Source: a bacterium
GTDB taxonomy: Bacteria; Krumholzibacteriota; Krumholzibacteriia; LZORAL124-64-63
NCBI GenBank assembly: GCA_016703265.1
Contig: JADJCK010000003.1
Location: 124,001 to 188,000 of the forward strand
DNA length: 64,000 bases
Direction: 5' to 3'
Shown: one piece after another, positions 28,116-36,983 of the stretch
How positions within the stretch are numbered: position 1 is the stretch's first letter
How the letters are laid out: each line of letters starts with the position of its first letter
Made by a program: the position numbers and the translations under genes
Notes under the pieces: generated by a model
Told to the model about the DNA's origin: nothing
The model's input: only the letters and a program-made list of their open reading frames with translations
The model's database searches: none

Positions 28116-29053
28116 GCACGGCATTGACCCTGATCACGATCCTGCTGCCGCTGGGTTATGCAGCGGTGTGGGCCGACTACCTGTGGCTGTTCTACACCGA
28201 CCACCCGTGGGCACGCCGCACCTGCTCGCGCCTGGCGGGCTCACTGGTGCTGCTGCACATGGCGGCAATCGTGGTGCGCGCCGTCGGATTGAAGCGGTTG
28301 CCCATGGGCACGCAGTCGGAATTCCTGGCCGCACTGGCCCTGGCGCTCATGGGTACCTACCTCGTGATCGAGCGGCGGCTGCGCGCCAAGCAGACCGGCT
28401 TCCTGACCACCGGCGCCGCGGCCCTGCTGATGCTGCTGGCCAGCCTGGCCGGCCCCGGCACCGCCAATACCAGCCCGCTGCTGCAGGATCCCGGCTTTGC
28501 CGGCCACGCCGTTCTGGTGCTGCTGGCCTATACGGCGCTCAGCCTGAGCTTTCTCTACGCCATCCTCTACCTGGTGCTCGCGCGCCAGTTGATGCGGCGG
28601 CAGTTCGGCCTCCTGTTCCGGCGCCTGCCCGCCCTCGAGACGCTCGAGCGGATGAGCGTGGTCGCCGTCGAGATGGGCGTGCCCCTGCTGTTCCTGGCGC
28701 TGGCACTGGGCCACCTGTGGATGTACAACCTGGCCGATCGCGTGGATCCGAAGATGGCCGCAACGCTGACGCCCTGGGATCCCAAGATCCTGCTGTCGTG
28801 GGTCATCTTCCTGGCTTATACGGCGGGCCTGGTCGGGCATCGCTTCTGGGGCTGGCGCGGCCGCCGCATGAACATCATGGCCGTCGCGGCCTATATCGCC
28901 GTCGTGGTGGGCATGGGCGCCATCCACCACTTCTTCCCGACGTTCCACAAGTTTCCGACGCTCGATGCGGCCGTGACCGCCGACACGCTCGAACAGTCGC
29001 TGGCCCGGCACGCCGCGGCCGGGTCCCCACTCGAAACCCGGGAGTGGCGATGA
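28112..29053 (+). CDS. HemX/CcsA-like cytochrome c assembly family membrane protein
   Basis: 313 residues, about eight hydrophobic segments, resembling the cytochrome c assembly protein family (PF01578). The family includes CcsA/ResC, which handle haem for cytochrome c maturation, and HemX, which lowers HemA levels in Bacillus-type hem operons. Location immediately before hemA, with ATGA overlaps on both sides (hemY stop, hemA start), favours HemX. The CcsA WWD motif is not obvious, which also argues against a haem-export role. The assignment between HemX and CcsA remains inference. Confidence 0.82.
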   Translation: MSTALTLITILLPLGYAAVWADYLWLFYTDHPWARRTCSRLAGSLVLLHMAAIVVRAVGLKRLPMGTQSEFLAALALALMGTYLVIERRLRAKQTGFLTTGAAALLMLLASLAGPGTANTSPLLQDPGFAGHAVLVLLAYTALSLSFLYAILYLVLARQLMRRQFGLLFRRLPALETLERMSVVAVEMGVPLLFLALALGHLWMYNLADRVDPKMAATLTPWDPKILLSWVIFLAYTAGLVGHRFWGWRGRRMNIMAVAAYIAVVVGMGAIHHFFPTFHKFPTLDAAVTADTLEQSLARHAAAGSPLETREWR

Positions 29054-30444
29054 CCGGCGCGACGACCCTGCACGTCCGCAGCATCAACCACAAGACGGCG
29101 CCGACTGCCGTCCGTGAGCGCGCGCATCTGACCGAGGTGCGCGCCGCCGAGTTGATGGACGCCCTCAGCGCCGGCAGCACGGGCGCCGGTGGCGGCCGGG
29201 GCGAGCCCGATTGCGTGTCGGTGATCCCGGTCTCCACCTGCAACCGCACCGAGATCTACCTCGAGGTGAGGGTCGGCGCCGACCCCGACGCCATCCTGCG
29301 CGAGGCGCTCACGGCCATCGGCGCCGAGGCCGACCTGTTCTTCGGTGAACATGCTCTGCGCCTGGACAACCTCGACGCCATCGCGCACCTGTTCCGCCTG
29401 GCTTCCGGCATGGAGAGCCTGATGCTGGGTGAGCCCCAGATCACGGCCCAGCTGAAGGATGCCTATCGCCAGGCGCGCGCGCACCACGAACCCGGCCCCG
29501 GCCTGTTGCGCGCCTTCCAGGGCGCCTTCCGCGCCGGCAAGCGCGTGCGCACCGAAACGCGCATCTCGACCGGAGCGGTGAGCGTGGCCTTCGCGGCGGT
29601 GGAACTGGCGCGGAAGTTCTTCGACCGCTTCAGCCGGCATCGCGCCGTGCTCGTGGGCGCCGGCGAAACGGGCGCCCTGGCGGCGCGCCATTTCCTGCAG
29701 CACGAGATCGGCCAGTTGACCGTCGTCAACCGCAGCTTCGAGCGCGCCCAGGCACTGGCCGCCACGCTGCGCGAGGAACAGCTGCGCCAGCTCGACGAAC
29801 CGGACGGTGATGACACCCGACGTGTCGACCGCGCCCTGCGCGCGCGGGCCGACCGCATCGTCGCGCGTCCCTGGGAGGAGCTGGGCGCCGCCATTGCCGC
29901 CGCCGACGTGGTCCTGACCACGACCGGCGCCACCGAGCCGGTGATCATGCCCGACATGGTGCACGAGGCTGTGCGCGGGCGTCACGGCCTGCCGCTGTTC
30001 ATGCTGGACATCGCCGTGCCGCGCGACGTGCACCCGGAGGTGTCGAAGATCGGCAACGTCTTCGTGTTCGGGCTCGAGGACCTCGACGAGATCGTGCAGG
30101 GCAACCTGGCCGCGCGTCGGAATCAAATTCCGCACGCCGAACGGCTGATCGGCGAGGAGCTGGACCAGTTCCGGCAGTGGCTCGAGGACATCGACCTGCG
30201 GCCGACCGTGGCCGAGTTCCGCGCCTACCTGGAGGACCTGAAGGACAAGCAGGTCGGTTTCGTGCGGAAGAAGCACTCCGACGAGGTGGCCGACGAGGTG
30301 GACAAGAGCCTGCAGCAGTTCATCAAGAAGGTGCTCGGGCGCTCCATGTCCACGCTGCGCAACTCCGAGAGCCGCGAGGAACGGCAGCGTCACCTTGAGA
30401 CGCTGCGGCACCTGTTCTCCACCGACGACCGCGATCCCGACTGA
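29050..30444 (+). CDS. hemA: Glutamyl-tRNA reductase
   Basis: 464 residues. It reduces glutamyl-tRNA with NADPH to glutamate-1-semialdehyde, the usual control point of the C5 pathway. Seen: SINHKTAPTAVRERAHL, the catalytic Cys64 in STCNRTEIY, ASGMESLMLGEPQITAQLKDAY, the NADPH-binding VLVGAGETGALAARHF, TTTGATEPVI, and the C-terminal dimerisation helix. A Gly-rich insertion (GSTGAGGGRGEPD) precedes the catalytic Cys. It is last in the operon although it acts first, and it ends 6 bases from the stop of the convergent TPR gene. Confidence 0.96.
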   Translation: MTGATTLHVRSINHKTAPTAVRERAHLTEVRAAELMDALSAGSTGAGGGRGEPDCVSVIPVSTCNRTEIYLEVRVGADPDAILREALTAIGAEADLFFGEHALRLDNLDAIAHLFRLASGMESLMLGEPQITAQLKDAYRQARAHHEPGPGLLRAFQGAFRAGKRVRTETRISTGAVSVAFAAVELARKFFDRFSRHRAVLVGAGETGALAARHFLQHEIGQLTVVNRSFERAQALAATLREEQLRQLDEPDGDDTRRVDRALRARADRIVARPWEELGAAIAAADVVLTTTGATEPVIMPDMVHEAVRGRHGLPLFMLDIAVPRDVHPEVSKIGNVFVFGLEDLDEIVQGNLAARRNQIPHAERLIGEELDQFRQWLEDIDLRPTVAEFRAYLEDLKDKQVGFVRKKHSDEVADEVDKSLQQFIKKVLGRSMSTLRNSESREERQRHLETLRHLFSTDDRDPD

Positions 30445-30450
30445 AGCGGG

Positions 30451-32178
30451 TTACGGCGCGGCCGGCGGCGCCGTCGGCGTGGACGCAATCTGCGCCAGGA
30501 GCTGCCGTGAACCGGCATGCGCCGATTCCAGTTCCAGCGCCCGGCGGCAGCGGAGCGTCGCCTCGCCGGCATCGCCCTGCATCCAGGCCACCACCGCCAG
30601 ATTGTACTGCACCGAGGCCAGGTCGGGGTGTCTCTCCGCCGCCGTCAGCAGGACCTGCCGCGCCTCGGCCAGCCTTCCCTGCCCGCCCAGCAGCGAACCC
30701 AGGTTAAGTGACGCCTCGCCCAGCGACGGATTCAGCTTCAGCGCGGCACGATAGTGCACCTCCGCCTCGTCCAGCCGCCCGAGCGCGGCGGTCACGTTGC
30801 CGGCGTTGAAGTGCGTCTCGCTGCGCGGCTTGATCGCGATCGAGGCTTCCAGGTGCTGCAGCGCCTCCTCACGGCGACCGGCGTCATCCAGCAGCACGGC
30901 CAGGTTCTGGTGGGCGACATCGTTGTCGCGGGTGACGGCAAGTGCATGACGCCAGAGCGATTCGGGCCCGCGCCACACGGCGGCCTGGCGCGTGGCGACC
31001 ATCGCAGCCGCGGCCACGACGGCCACCGTCGCCAGCAACACCGGCAACTTCAGGCGTGCCGCGCGGGCGGTGACCTGCACCAGCGCGCCGGCGCCCGCGA
31101 TCCACAACCCGAGCGCGCCCACATAGGCATAGCGATCGCCCATCGGCAGCTGGCCGCCCTGCAGCAGGCCGCTCGAGGGCAGCAGGCAGGCCAGGAACCA
31201 GGCCCAGCCGAAGGTGACCAGCGGCAGGCGTCGGCGAGCGCGCCAGAGCACGAACGACAGGGCGACCACCACCACACCCCAGATGACAGCCTCGATCGGT
31301 CCCGCGCGCAGGTCCGCCTCGCTGTAGCGCACGGCCAGGCCGTGCGGCCAGGCCAACCGCTCCAGGTAACGACCCACGCCGGTCGCGGCGTCGGCCACCC
31401 GCTGCACGGGCGCCACCGGCACGGGCGCGCCCATCTCGCCATCCCGGGCCAGGCGTACGGTCACCAGCGCCACCGCAGCCGCGGCGGCGGCCAGTGCGGC
31501 AAGGAACACCGCGTCGCCGCGCCAGCCGCGGCGCGAAGCGGCGCCCTCCGGCGCGCTCCACCGCTCCCACAGCGAAAGCAGCAGCAGCAGCAACGGCGCC
31601 ACCACGGCCGCGGGCTTGGCCAGCATCGCCAGAAGGGCCAGCGCAAATGTCAGCACCACGCGGCGGCGACCGGTCGTCGACACCCAGGCCAGCGCGGCGC
31701 CGAGCAGCAGCGGCGCCATCAGCACGTCCTTGCGCGCGGTCACCCAGGCCACGGCCTCGACGTTGAGCGGGTGCACGCCGAAGAGAGCCGCCGCCAGCAT
31801 CGCCGCCGCTGCGCTGCCCGTGAGTCGGCGCGCGAGCAGCCACGCCAGCAGCACGCCGGCCAGGTGCAGGAACAGGTTCGTGCGGTGGAAGCCGGCGGCG
31901 CCGGGACCGGCCAGCGTCGCGTCGAGCTGCAGGGAGAGCCAGGTGACGGGGATCCAGACCTGGGCGTGCCCGGTGGTGAAGGCCCACTGCGCGTTCGCCG
32001 GCGACAGGCCCCCGGTCACGCGGGGATTGTCGTAGACATAGAGGTCATCGTCGAAGTTGACGAAGTCGTAGCTGCCCACGCCGTGGTAGACCAGCAGCGT
32101 GGCCAGCACAGGCAGCAGGACGGGCCACAGGGAGCGCGCCCGTTCGGACCACGTTTGACGGCTGGCAGCGGGTTTCAT
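30451..32178 (-). CDS. Multi-pass membrane protein with C-terminal TPR repeats (TMTC-like)
   Basis: 575 residues. About ten hydrophobic segments fill residues 18-410. The N-terminal YDFVNFDDDLYVYDNPRVTGG and FGVHPLNVEAVAWVTARKDVL match the bacterial relatives of TMTC-type O-mannosyltransferases, where acidic residues in the first loop are catalytic. The C-terminal third (about 430-565) is TPR repeats (EEALQHLEASIAIKP, DEAEVHYRAALKLNPSLGEA, AEARQVLLTAAERHPD). It is probably a polyprenyl-sugar-dependent glycosyltransferase, but no substrate can be given. It lies 31 bases after the DUF59 gene, so it may be the last gene of the suf transcript. Confidence 0.7.
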   Translation of the reverse strand: MKPAASRQTWSERARSLWPVLLPVLATLLVYHGVGSYDFVNFDDDLYVYDNPRVTGGLSPANAQWAFTTGHAQVWIPVTWLSLQLDATLAGPGAAGFHRTNLFLHLAGVLLAWLLARRLTGSAAAAMLAAALFGVHPLNVEAVAWVTARKDVLMAPLLLGAALAWVSTTGRRRVVLTFALALLAMLAKPAAVVAPLLLLLLSLWERWSAPEGAASRRGWRGDAVFLAALAAAAAAVALVTVRLARDGEMGAPVPVAPVQRVADAATGVGRYLERLAWPHGLAVRYSEADLRAGPIEAVIWGVVVVALSFVLWRARRRLPLVTFGWAWFLACLLPSSGLLQGGQLPMGDRYAYVGALGLWIAGAGALVQVTARAARLKLPVLLATVAVVAAAAMVATRQAAVWRGPESLWRHALAVTRDNDVAHQNLAVLLDDAGRREEALQHLEASIAIKPRSETHFNAGNVTAALGRLDEAEVHYRAALKLNPSLGEASLNLGSLLGGQGRLAEARQVLLTAAERHPDLASVQYNLAVVAWMQGDAGEATLRCRRALELESAHAGSRQLLAQIASTPTAPPAAP

Positions 32179-32209
32179 CGGCCGAATATCGGGCGGGCGC
32201 CCGGGGGCG

Positions 32210-32527
32210 TCAATCCCAGATGCCCAGCTCGGCCCGCGCGTCCTCGGTGGCGTCCACGCGCGGATCCCAGGGCGGCGACCAGACCAGGTCCACGCCGCAG
32301 AACTTCACGCCCGGCATGCGCAGGACGGCGTTGCGGGCCGCTTCCATGATCTGCGGGCCCATCGGGCACATCGGACTGGTGAGCGTGAGCCCCAGCGTGA
32401 CGTGGCCTTCCGCAGCGTCGATCTCCACCTCGCGCAGCAGGCCGAGGTCGACGATGCTCAGGTTCAGCTCGGGATCCTTAACCGGGCGCACGGCGTCGAT
32501 GACGGCGGCCTGGGTCAGCGTATTCAT
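32210..32527 (-). CDS. DUF59/MIP18 family Fe-S assembly protein (SufT-like)
   Basis: 105 residues. DUF59 (PF01883) proteins assist maturation of Fe-S proteins; members beside suf genes are called SufT. Seen: VIDAVRPVKDPELNLSIVDLGLLREVEI with the conserved acidic DPE, then LTLTSPMCPMGPQIMEAARNAV carrying the family's conserved Cys, and WSPPWDP near the end. It starts 2 bases after the sufU stop, in the same operon. Confidence 0.9.
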   Translation of the reverse strand: MNTLTQAAVIDAVRPVKDPELNLSIVDLGLLREVEIDAAEGHVTLGLTLTSPMCPMGPQIMEAARNAVLRMPGVKFCGVDLVWSPPWDPRVDATEDARAELGIWD

Positions 32528-32529
32528 GG

Positions 32530-33006
32530 TCAGGCCTCCGTGGTTGCCGGCGCGGCCCGGCCGTCGCCGGACTGCGCATCGAGTGCCGAGAGAAGGGTGA
32601 TCCAGGGCAGCAGCGCGCACTTGACCCGCGCCGGAAACTTGCGGACACCGGTCAGGACCTCGAGATCGCCGGGGTCGAGCGCATCGGCCAGCACACCGTC
32701 GGGGCTGTGCATCGCCTCGCGGAACGCCTCGGCCAGCGCGCGGGCCTGTTCGGGCGTGCGACCGGGCACCAGCTCGGCCAGGATGGAACCGCTGGCCGTC
32801 GCAATGGCGCAGCCCCGGCAGGCCACATGCGCCCCCGTGATGGCGCCGCCGGCGCAAGCCAGCTCGAGTTCCAGTTCGTCGCCGCAGGATGGGTTCTTGC
32901 CCTCCGCGCGCGCATCGGCCGGACCGGCCAGCGGCGCCTGTCCGCGCGGCCGGCGGTGATGGTCCAGGATCACTTCCCGGTACAGCTCGTCCATGCCGCC
33001 GTTCAT
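32530..33006 (-). CDS. sufU: SufU-type zinc-dependent sulfurtransferase
   Basis: 158 residues. SufU accepts persulfide sulfur from SufS and passes it to the SufBCD scaffold, replacing SufE. The zinc ligands of the family are present: Cys41 and Asp43 in NPSCGDEL, Cys66 in CRGCAIATASGSIL, and Cys130 in VKCALLPW. The insertion between the second and third ligands (PDGVLADALDPGDLEVLTGVRKFPARVKC) marks SufU rather than IscU. Start ATG at 33006 overlaps the sufS stop by 4 bases (ATGA); a second Met five residues on is possible. Confidence 0.93.
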   Translation of the reverse strand: MNGGMDELYREVILDHHRRPRGQAPLAGPADARAEGKNPSCGDELELELACAGGAITGAHVACRGCAIATASGSILAELVPGRTPEQARALAEAFREAMHSPDGVLADALDPGDLEVLTGVRKFPARVKCALLPWITLLSALDAQSGDGRAAPATTEA

Positions 33007-34292
33007 AGGCCGAACACGCTCCTGGCGTAGTTGATGCCGTGGATGAGCGCGTCGATGTCCTCGTGGGTGTTGTACATGCCGAAAGAGGCTCGGCTGGTGG
33101 CCACGACGCCGAGCCGGCGATGCAGCGGCTGGGCGCAGTGGTGCCCCGCGCGGATCGCGATGCCCAGAGAATCGAGCAGCTGCGCCATGTCGTGCGGGTG
33201 CACCATCGGGTCGTGGAAGGCGACCAGGCCGCCGCGGCGGTCCGCCTGCCGGGGCCCGTAGATGGTCAGGCCGCCGACGGCCAGCAACCTCTCCAGCGCG
33301 TAGGCCGTCAACGAGATCTCGTGCTGCCGCAGCCGTTCCAGCGTGGCTTCGTCGATGGTGTCGAGCGCGGCGGGGAAAGCCGCCGCTGCCGCCACGTTCG
33401 GCGTGCCCGCCTCGAAGCGCGCGGGGATCGCCGCCCAGGTGGCGCTTTCCATGGTGACCATGTCGATCATCTCGCCGCCCACCTCGACCGGCTCCAGGCG
33501 CTCGAGCGCCTCGGCCGTACCCGCCAGGAAGCCCAGCCCCATCGGGCCGTAGGCCTTGTGGGCGGAGAAGACGAGGAAGTCGGCGCCCAGGTCGTCGAAG
33601 GCGACCGGCAGGTGGCCCACCGACTGTGCCGCGTCGACCACGACCAGCGCGCCGCGACGGTGCGCCGCCGCCGCGATCTCGGCCACGGGGTTGATCGTCC
33701 CCAGCACGTTCGAGACGTGCGTGAGGGCCACGACGCGCGTGCGGCTGCCGAGCAGCTCGGGCAGGCGCGCCAGGTCCAGTTCTCCGCCGGCGGTAATGGG
33801 AATGTGCCGCAGCACCAGTCCCTCGCGACGGGCCAGCTGGATCCACGGCACCAGGTTCGCGTGGTGCTCCATCTCCGTGACGAGGATCTCGTCGCCGGGC
33901 TTCAGCGTCGCGGCCAGGCCGCCGGCCACGAGGTTCAGCGCAGAAGTGGCGCCGCGTGTGATCACCACACGTTCGGCCGGCACGGCCAGAAAGCGGCCCA
34001 CGCGCGTCCGGCAACCTTCGTAGAGGTCGGTCGCCTCAACGCCGAGCGTGTGCATGCCTCGATGCACGTTCGCATTGTGCTCGCGGTAGTACCGGGCCTC
34101 GGCGGCGATCACGGCGCCGGGCTTCTGCGTGGTGGCCGCATTGTCCAGGTAGACGAGCGGCCGGCCGTTGACCGTCCGCTCGAGCAGCGGGAAGCGCTCG
34201 GCGAAGATGCGGCCACAGCGCGAACAATCGCCCTTCTGCCCGTCGCAGGGTTCGACGCCGGCCGGCGCCGTCAACGGCTTGGCCCGCCTCAT
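33003..34292 (-). CDS. sufS: Cysteine desulfurase SufS with Cys-rich N-terminal extension
   Basis: 429 residues. This PLP enzyme takes sulfur from cysteine as a persulfide. Seen: VYLDNAATTQKP, SSAHKAYGP-type PLP lysine (Lys246 in FSAHKAYGP), HANLVPW, VDAAQSVGH, and the active-site Cys386 in RAGHHCAQPL. An N-terminal extension of about 27 residues, containing EPCDGQKGDCSRCGRIF (Cys16, Cys23, Cys26), precedes the usual SufS start (about FAERFPLLER) and could bind a metal. Start ATG at 34292 overlaps the sufD stop (ATGA). Confidence 0.95.
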   Translation of the reverse strand: MRRAKPLTAPAGVEPCDGQKGDCSRCGRIFAERFPLLERTVNGRPLVYLDNAATTQKPGAVIAAEARYYREHNANVHRGMHTLGVEATDLYEGCRTRVGRFLAVPAERVVITRGATSALNLVAGGLAATLKPGDEILVTEMEHHANLVPWIQLARREGLVLRHIPITAGGELDLARLPELLGSRTRVVALTHVSNVLGTINPVAEIAAAAHRRGALVVVDAAQSVGHLPVAFDDLGADFLVFSAHKAYGPMGLGFLAGTAEALERLEPVEVGGEMIDMVTMESATWAAIPARFEAGTPNVAAAAAFPAALDTIDEATLERLRQHEISLTAYALERLLAVGGLTIYGPRQADRRGGLVAFHDPMVHPHDMAQLLDSLGIAIRAGHHCAQPLHRRLGVVATSRASFGMYNTHEDIDALIHGINYARSVFGL

Positions 34293-35551
34293 GCCGTACC
34301 CTCCCGGATCGTCGCCAGCCGCGGGCCGACGAACGATTCGACCATTGTCCGCACCTCGTCGGGCAGGCGGGCCAGCGTGTTCTCGAGGAACCCGCCCACG
34401 ACCAGGCCCAGCGCCTCGCCACGGTCCAGGCCGCGGCTCTCCAGGTAGAACAGCTGGTCCTCCTCCACCGGCGCGATGGTGGCGCCGTGGCTGCAGCTGA
34501 CTTCCTGGTTGTGGATCTCCAGCTCGGGGATGGCATCGGCGCGCGCGCGCGACGACAGCAGCAGGTTGCGGTTCACCTGGTAGGCCTCGCAATGGCGGGC
34601 CGCATCGTCGATGCGGATCAGGCCGGTGTAGGTGGACCGCGCCTGCTCGGCGGCCACGGCCTTGAAGTCGATGCGGCTGGTGGTCTTCCCCGCCAGGTGG
34701 CGATGGCTGGTATGAACGTCGCCATGCTGCTTGTCGGTGACCATCGTCACGCCGACGATCTCGCTGTGCGCCCCGGCGCCGACCAGTTCGGTGCCGATCT
34801 CGAGCTTCGTGTTCTCGCCGCCGAAGACGCCGCAGACGGTCAGCACGTCGGCCCCGGAGTGCGCCCGCGCGTTGACGGACAGGTGCCCGCTCGTGCCCGG
34901 CGCCCAGACCTGCACGATGGCATGGCGCACGCGCGAGTCGCTGCCGGCCGTGATCTCGGTCCGCGAGGCCACGCGCCGTTCGCCGCCGCCGCCGACGTGC
35001 TGCTCGACGAGCATCGCCTCGGCATTGCGACCGACCGTGAGCACGATGCGCGGCATGGTCGCGTCGGTCCCTGCGTGCACACGCACGTGGATGGGGCCGG
35101 CCAGCTTCACGCCGTCGGCCACGACCAGGCCCACGCCCGTGTTCCAGGCCGCCTCGTTCAGGGCCGCAAAGAGGTCATCGCCGTGCCAGGCCGAGGCCGC
35201 CACGGGCACCAGTTCCAGGGCTCCGGCCGGCAGGCCTTCGCCCAGCGCCACCACGGGCGCCTGGCCCGGGCACAGGTCGATCGTCGCCGAGGCGCCCGGC
35301 ACCGCCGCGGGCGGCCGGCAGCCGCCGACCTTCGCGTCCACGACAGTCGGAAGCAATTTGGCGGGATCGGTGAAGCGCCACAGGTGCTTCACGCGGTCGG
35401 GCGCCGCGGCTGCCTCGTAGCGGGCCAGCGCCGCCACGCGCCGGCCGAGGCCGTCGGCCGACTCGCCTGCCGCCGCCGCCAGGGCCGCCAGCAGGTTGTT
35501 GTCCAGCGCCGGGCGGGCCGGCGTCATCACGGGTGCGGTGGTCTCAGCCAA
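34289..35551 (-). CDS. sufD: Fe-S cluster scaffold subunit SufD
   Basis: 420 residues. SufD pairs with SufB and SufC to form the SufBCD scaffold. The beta-helix core and the C-terminal SufBD motifs are present: RIDFKAVAAEQARSTYTGLIRI, then EIHNQEVSCSHGATIAPVEEDQLFYLESRGL with the conserved Cys/His used at the SufB-SufD interface. The start is taken as TTG at 35551 because GGAGGG lies five bases upstream; it overlaps the sufB stop. A GTG-ATG pair 21-24 bases further in is the alternative. Confidence 0.93.
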   Translation of the reverse strand: MAETTAPVMTPARPALDNNLLAALAAAAGESADGLGRRVAALARYEAAAAPDRVKHLWRFTDPAKLLPTVVDAKVGGCRPPAAVPGASATIDLCPGQAPVVALGEGLPAGALELVPVAASAWHGDDLFAALNEAAWNTGVGLVVADGVKLAGPIHVRVHAGTDATMPRIVLTVGRNAEAMLVEQHVGGGGERRVASRTEITAGSDSRVRHAIVQVWAPGTSGHLSVNARAHSGADVLTVCGVFGGENTKLEIGTELVGAGAHSEIVGVTMVTDKQHGDVHTSHRHLAGKTTSRIDFKAVAAEQARSTYTGLIRIDDAARHCEAYQVNRNLLLSSRARADAIPELEIHNQEVSCSHGATIAPVEEDQLFYLESRGLDRGEALGLVVGGFLENTLARLPDEVRTMVESFVGPRLATIREGTA

Positions 35552-36983
35552 CGGAACCCTCCATCTCCAGTTCGATGAGCCGGTTCAGCTCGACGGCGTA
35601 CTCCATCGGCAGTTCCTTGACGAAGGGCTCGATGAAGCCGTTGACGATCATCAGGCGCGCCTTGTCCGGGTCCAGGCCGCGGCTCTGCAGGTAGAACAGC
35701 TGCTCCTCGCCCACCTTCGAGACGCGGGCCTCGTGCTCGACGCGCACATCGGACTCGGCCACGTCCATGGTCGGGTAGGTGTCGGAGACGGCATGGTCGC
35801 CGATCAGGAGCGCATCGCACTCCACACTTGTCTTGCAGCCGGTGGCGCCACGACCCATGCGGATCAGGCCGCGGTAGCTGCTGCGCCCGTCGTCCTTGCT
35901 GATCGACTTGCTGATGATGCGGCTGGTCGTGTTCGGCGCCGCATGCGTCATCTTGGCGCCGGCGTCCTGGTGCTGGCCGTTGCCGGCGAACGCAATCGAC
36001 AGCACCTCGCCGTGCGCGCGCTCGCCCTTGAGCACGATGGCCGGGTACTTCATCGTCAGCTTGGAGCCCAGGTTGCCGTCGACCCACTCGACCACCGAAT
36101 CGGTGTAGGCGTGGGCGCGCTTGGTCACCAGGTTGTAGACGTTCACGGACCAGTTCTGGATGGTCGTGTACCGGATGTGCGCCCGGTCCATCGCCACCAG
36201 TTCCACCACTGCTGAGTGCAGCGAATCGGAGGAATAGGTGGGCGCCGTGCAGCCCTCGATATAGTGCACCGAGCTGTCCTCGTCGGCGATGATCAGCGTG
36301 CGCTCGAACTGCCCCATGTTCTCGGCGTTGATGCGGAAGTAGGCCTGCAGCGGGATGTCCACCTTCACGCCCTTGGGCACGTAGATGAACGAGCCGCCCG
36401 ACCACACCGCCGTATTCAGGGCCGAGAACTTGTTGTCGCCCGTCGGGATGATCTTGCCGAACCACTTGCGAACGATCTCGGGATGCTCGCGCAGCGCCGA
36501 GTCCATGTCCATGAAGATCACGCCGATCTTCGTCAGGTCCTCGCGGATCGAGTGGTAGACCACTTCCGACTCGTACTGCGCCGTGACGCCGGCCAAGAAG
36601 CTGCGCTCGGCCTCGGGCACGCCCAGGCGGTCGAACGTCTTCTTGATCTGGTCGGGCACGTCGTTCCAGTCGGTCGCCTGCTCGCCCTTGGGCTTGATGT
36701 AGTAGTGGATGTTCTCGAAGTCGATCGAGTCCAGCGCCTCGCTGTCGCCCCAGCGCGGCATGGGCTTGGCGCGGAACGTGTCCAGCGCCGCGTGGCGAAT
36801 CGCCCGCATCCAGTCCGGCTCGTTCTTCTTGCGCGAGATCATCTCGACGACTTCGTGGTTCAGCCCCTTGGGAGCCTTCAGGAAGTAGTCTTCCGGGTCG
36901 TGGAAGCCGTAGCGCGCCGTGTAGTCGTCGTTGATCGACGTCACGTCAAGCGTCTTCGAATCCCTCAGTGTGGCGTCGCTCAT
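35544..36983 (-). CDS. sufB: Fe-S cluster scaffold subunit SufB
   Basis: 479 residues, normal length. It is the core scaffold on which Fe-S clusters are built. Conserved SufB regions are clear: HEVVEMISRKKNEPDWM, SALNTAVWSGGSFIYVPKGV, YIEGCTAPTYSSDSLHSAVVE, and the C-terminal SKSISKDDGRSSYRGL and VEHEARVSKVGEEQLFYLQSRGL. ATG at 36983 overlaps the sufC stop by 4 bases. Confidence 0.97.
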   Translation of the reverse strand: MSDATLRDSKTLDVTSINDDYTARYGFHDPEDYFLKAPKGLNHEVVEMISRKKNEPDWMRAIRHAALDTFRAKPMPRWGDSEALDSIDFENIHYYIKPKGEQATDWNDVPDQIKKTFDRLGVPEAERSFLAGVTAQYESEVVYHSIREDLTKIGVIFMDMDSALREHPEIVRKWFGKIIPTGDNKFSALNTAVWSGGSFIYVPKGVKVDIPLQAYFRINAENMGQFERTLIIADEDSSVHYIEGCTAPTYSSDSLHSAVVELVAMDRAHIRYTTIQNWSVNVYNLVTKRAHAYTDSVVEWVDGNLGSKLTMKYPAIVLKGERAHGEVLSIAFAGNGQHQDAGAKMTHAAPNTTSRIISKSISKDDGRSSYRGLIRMGRGATGCKTSVECDALLIGDHAVSDTYPTMDVAESDVRVEHEARVSKVGEEQLFYLQSRGLDPDKARLMIVNGFIEPFVKELPMEYAVELNRLIELEMEGSVG

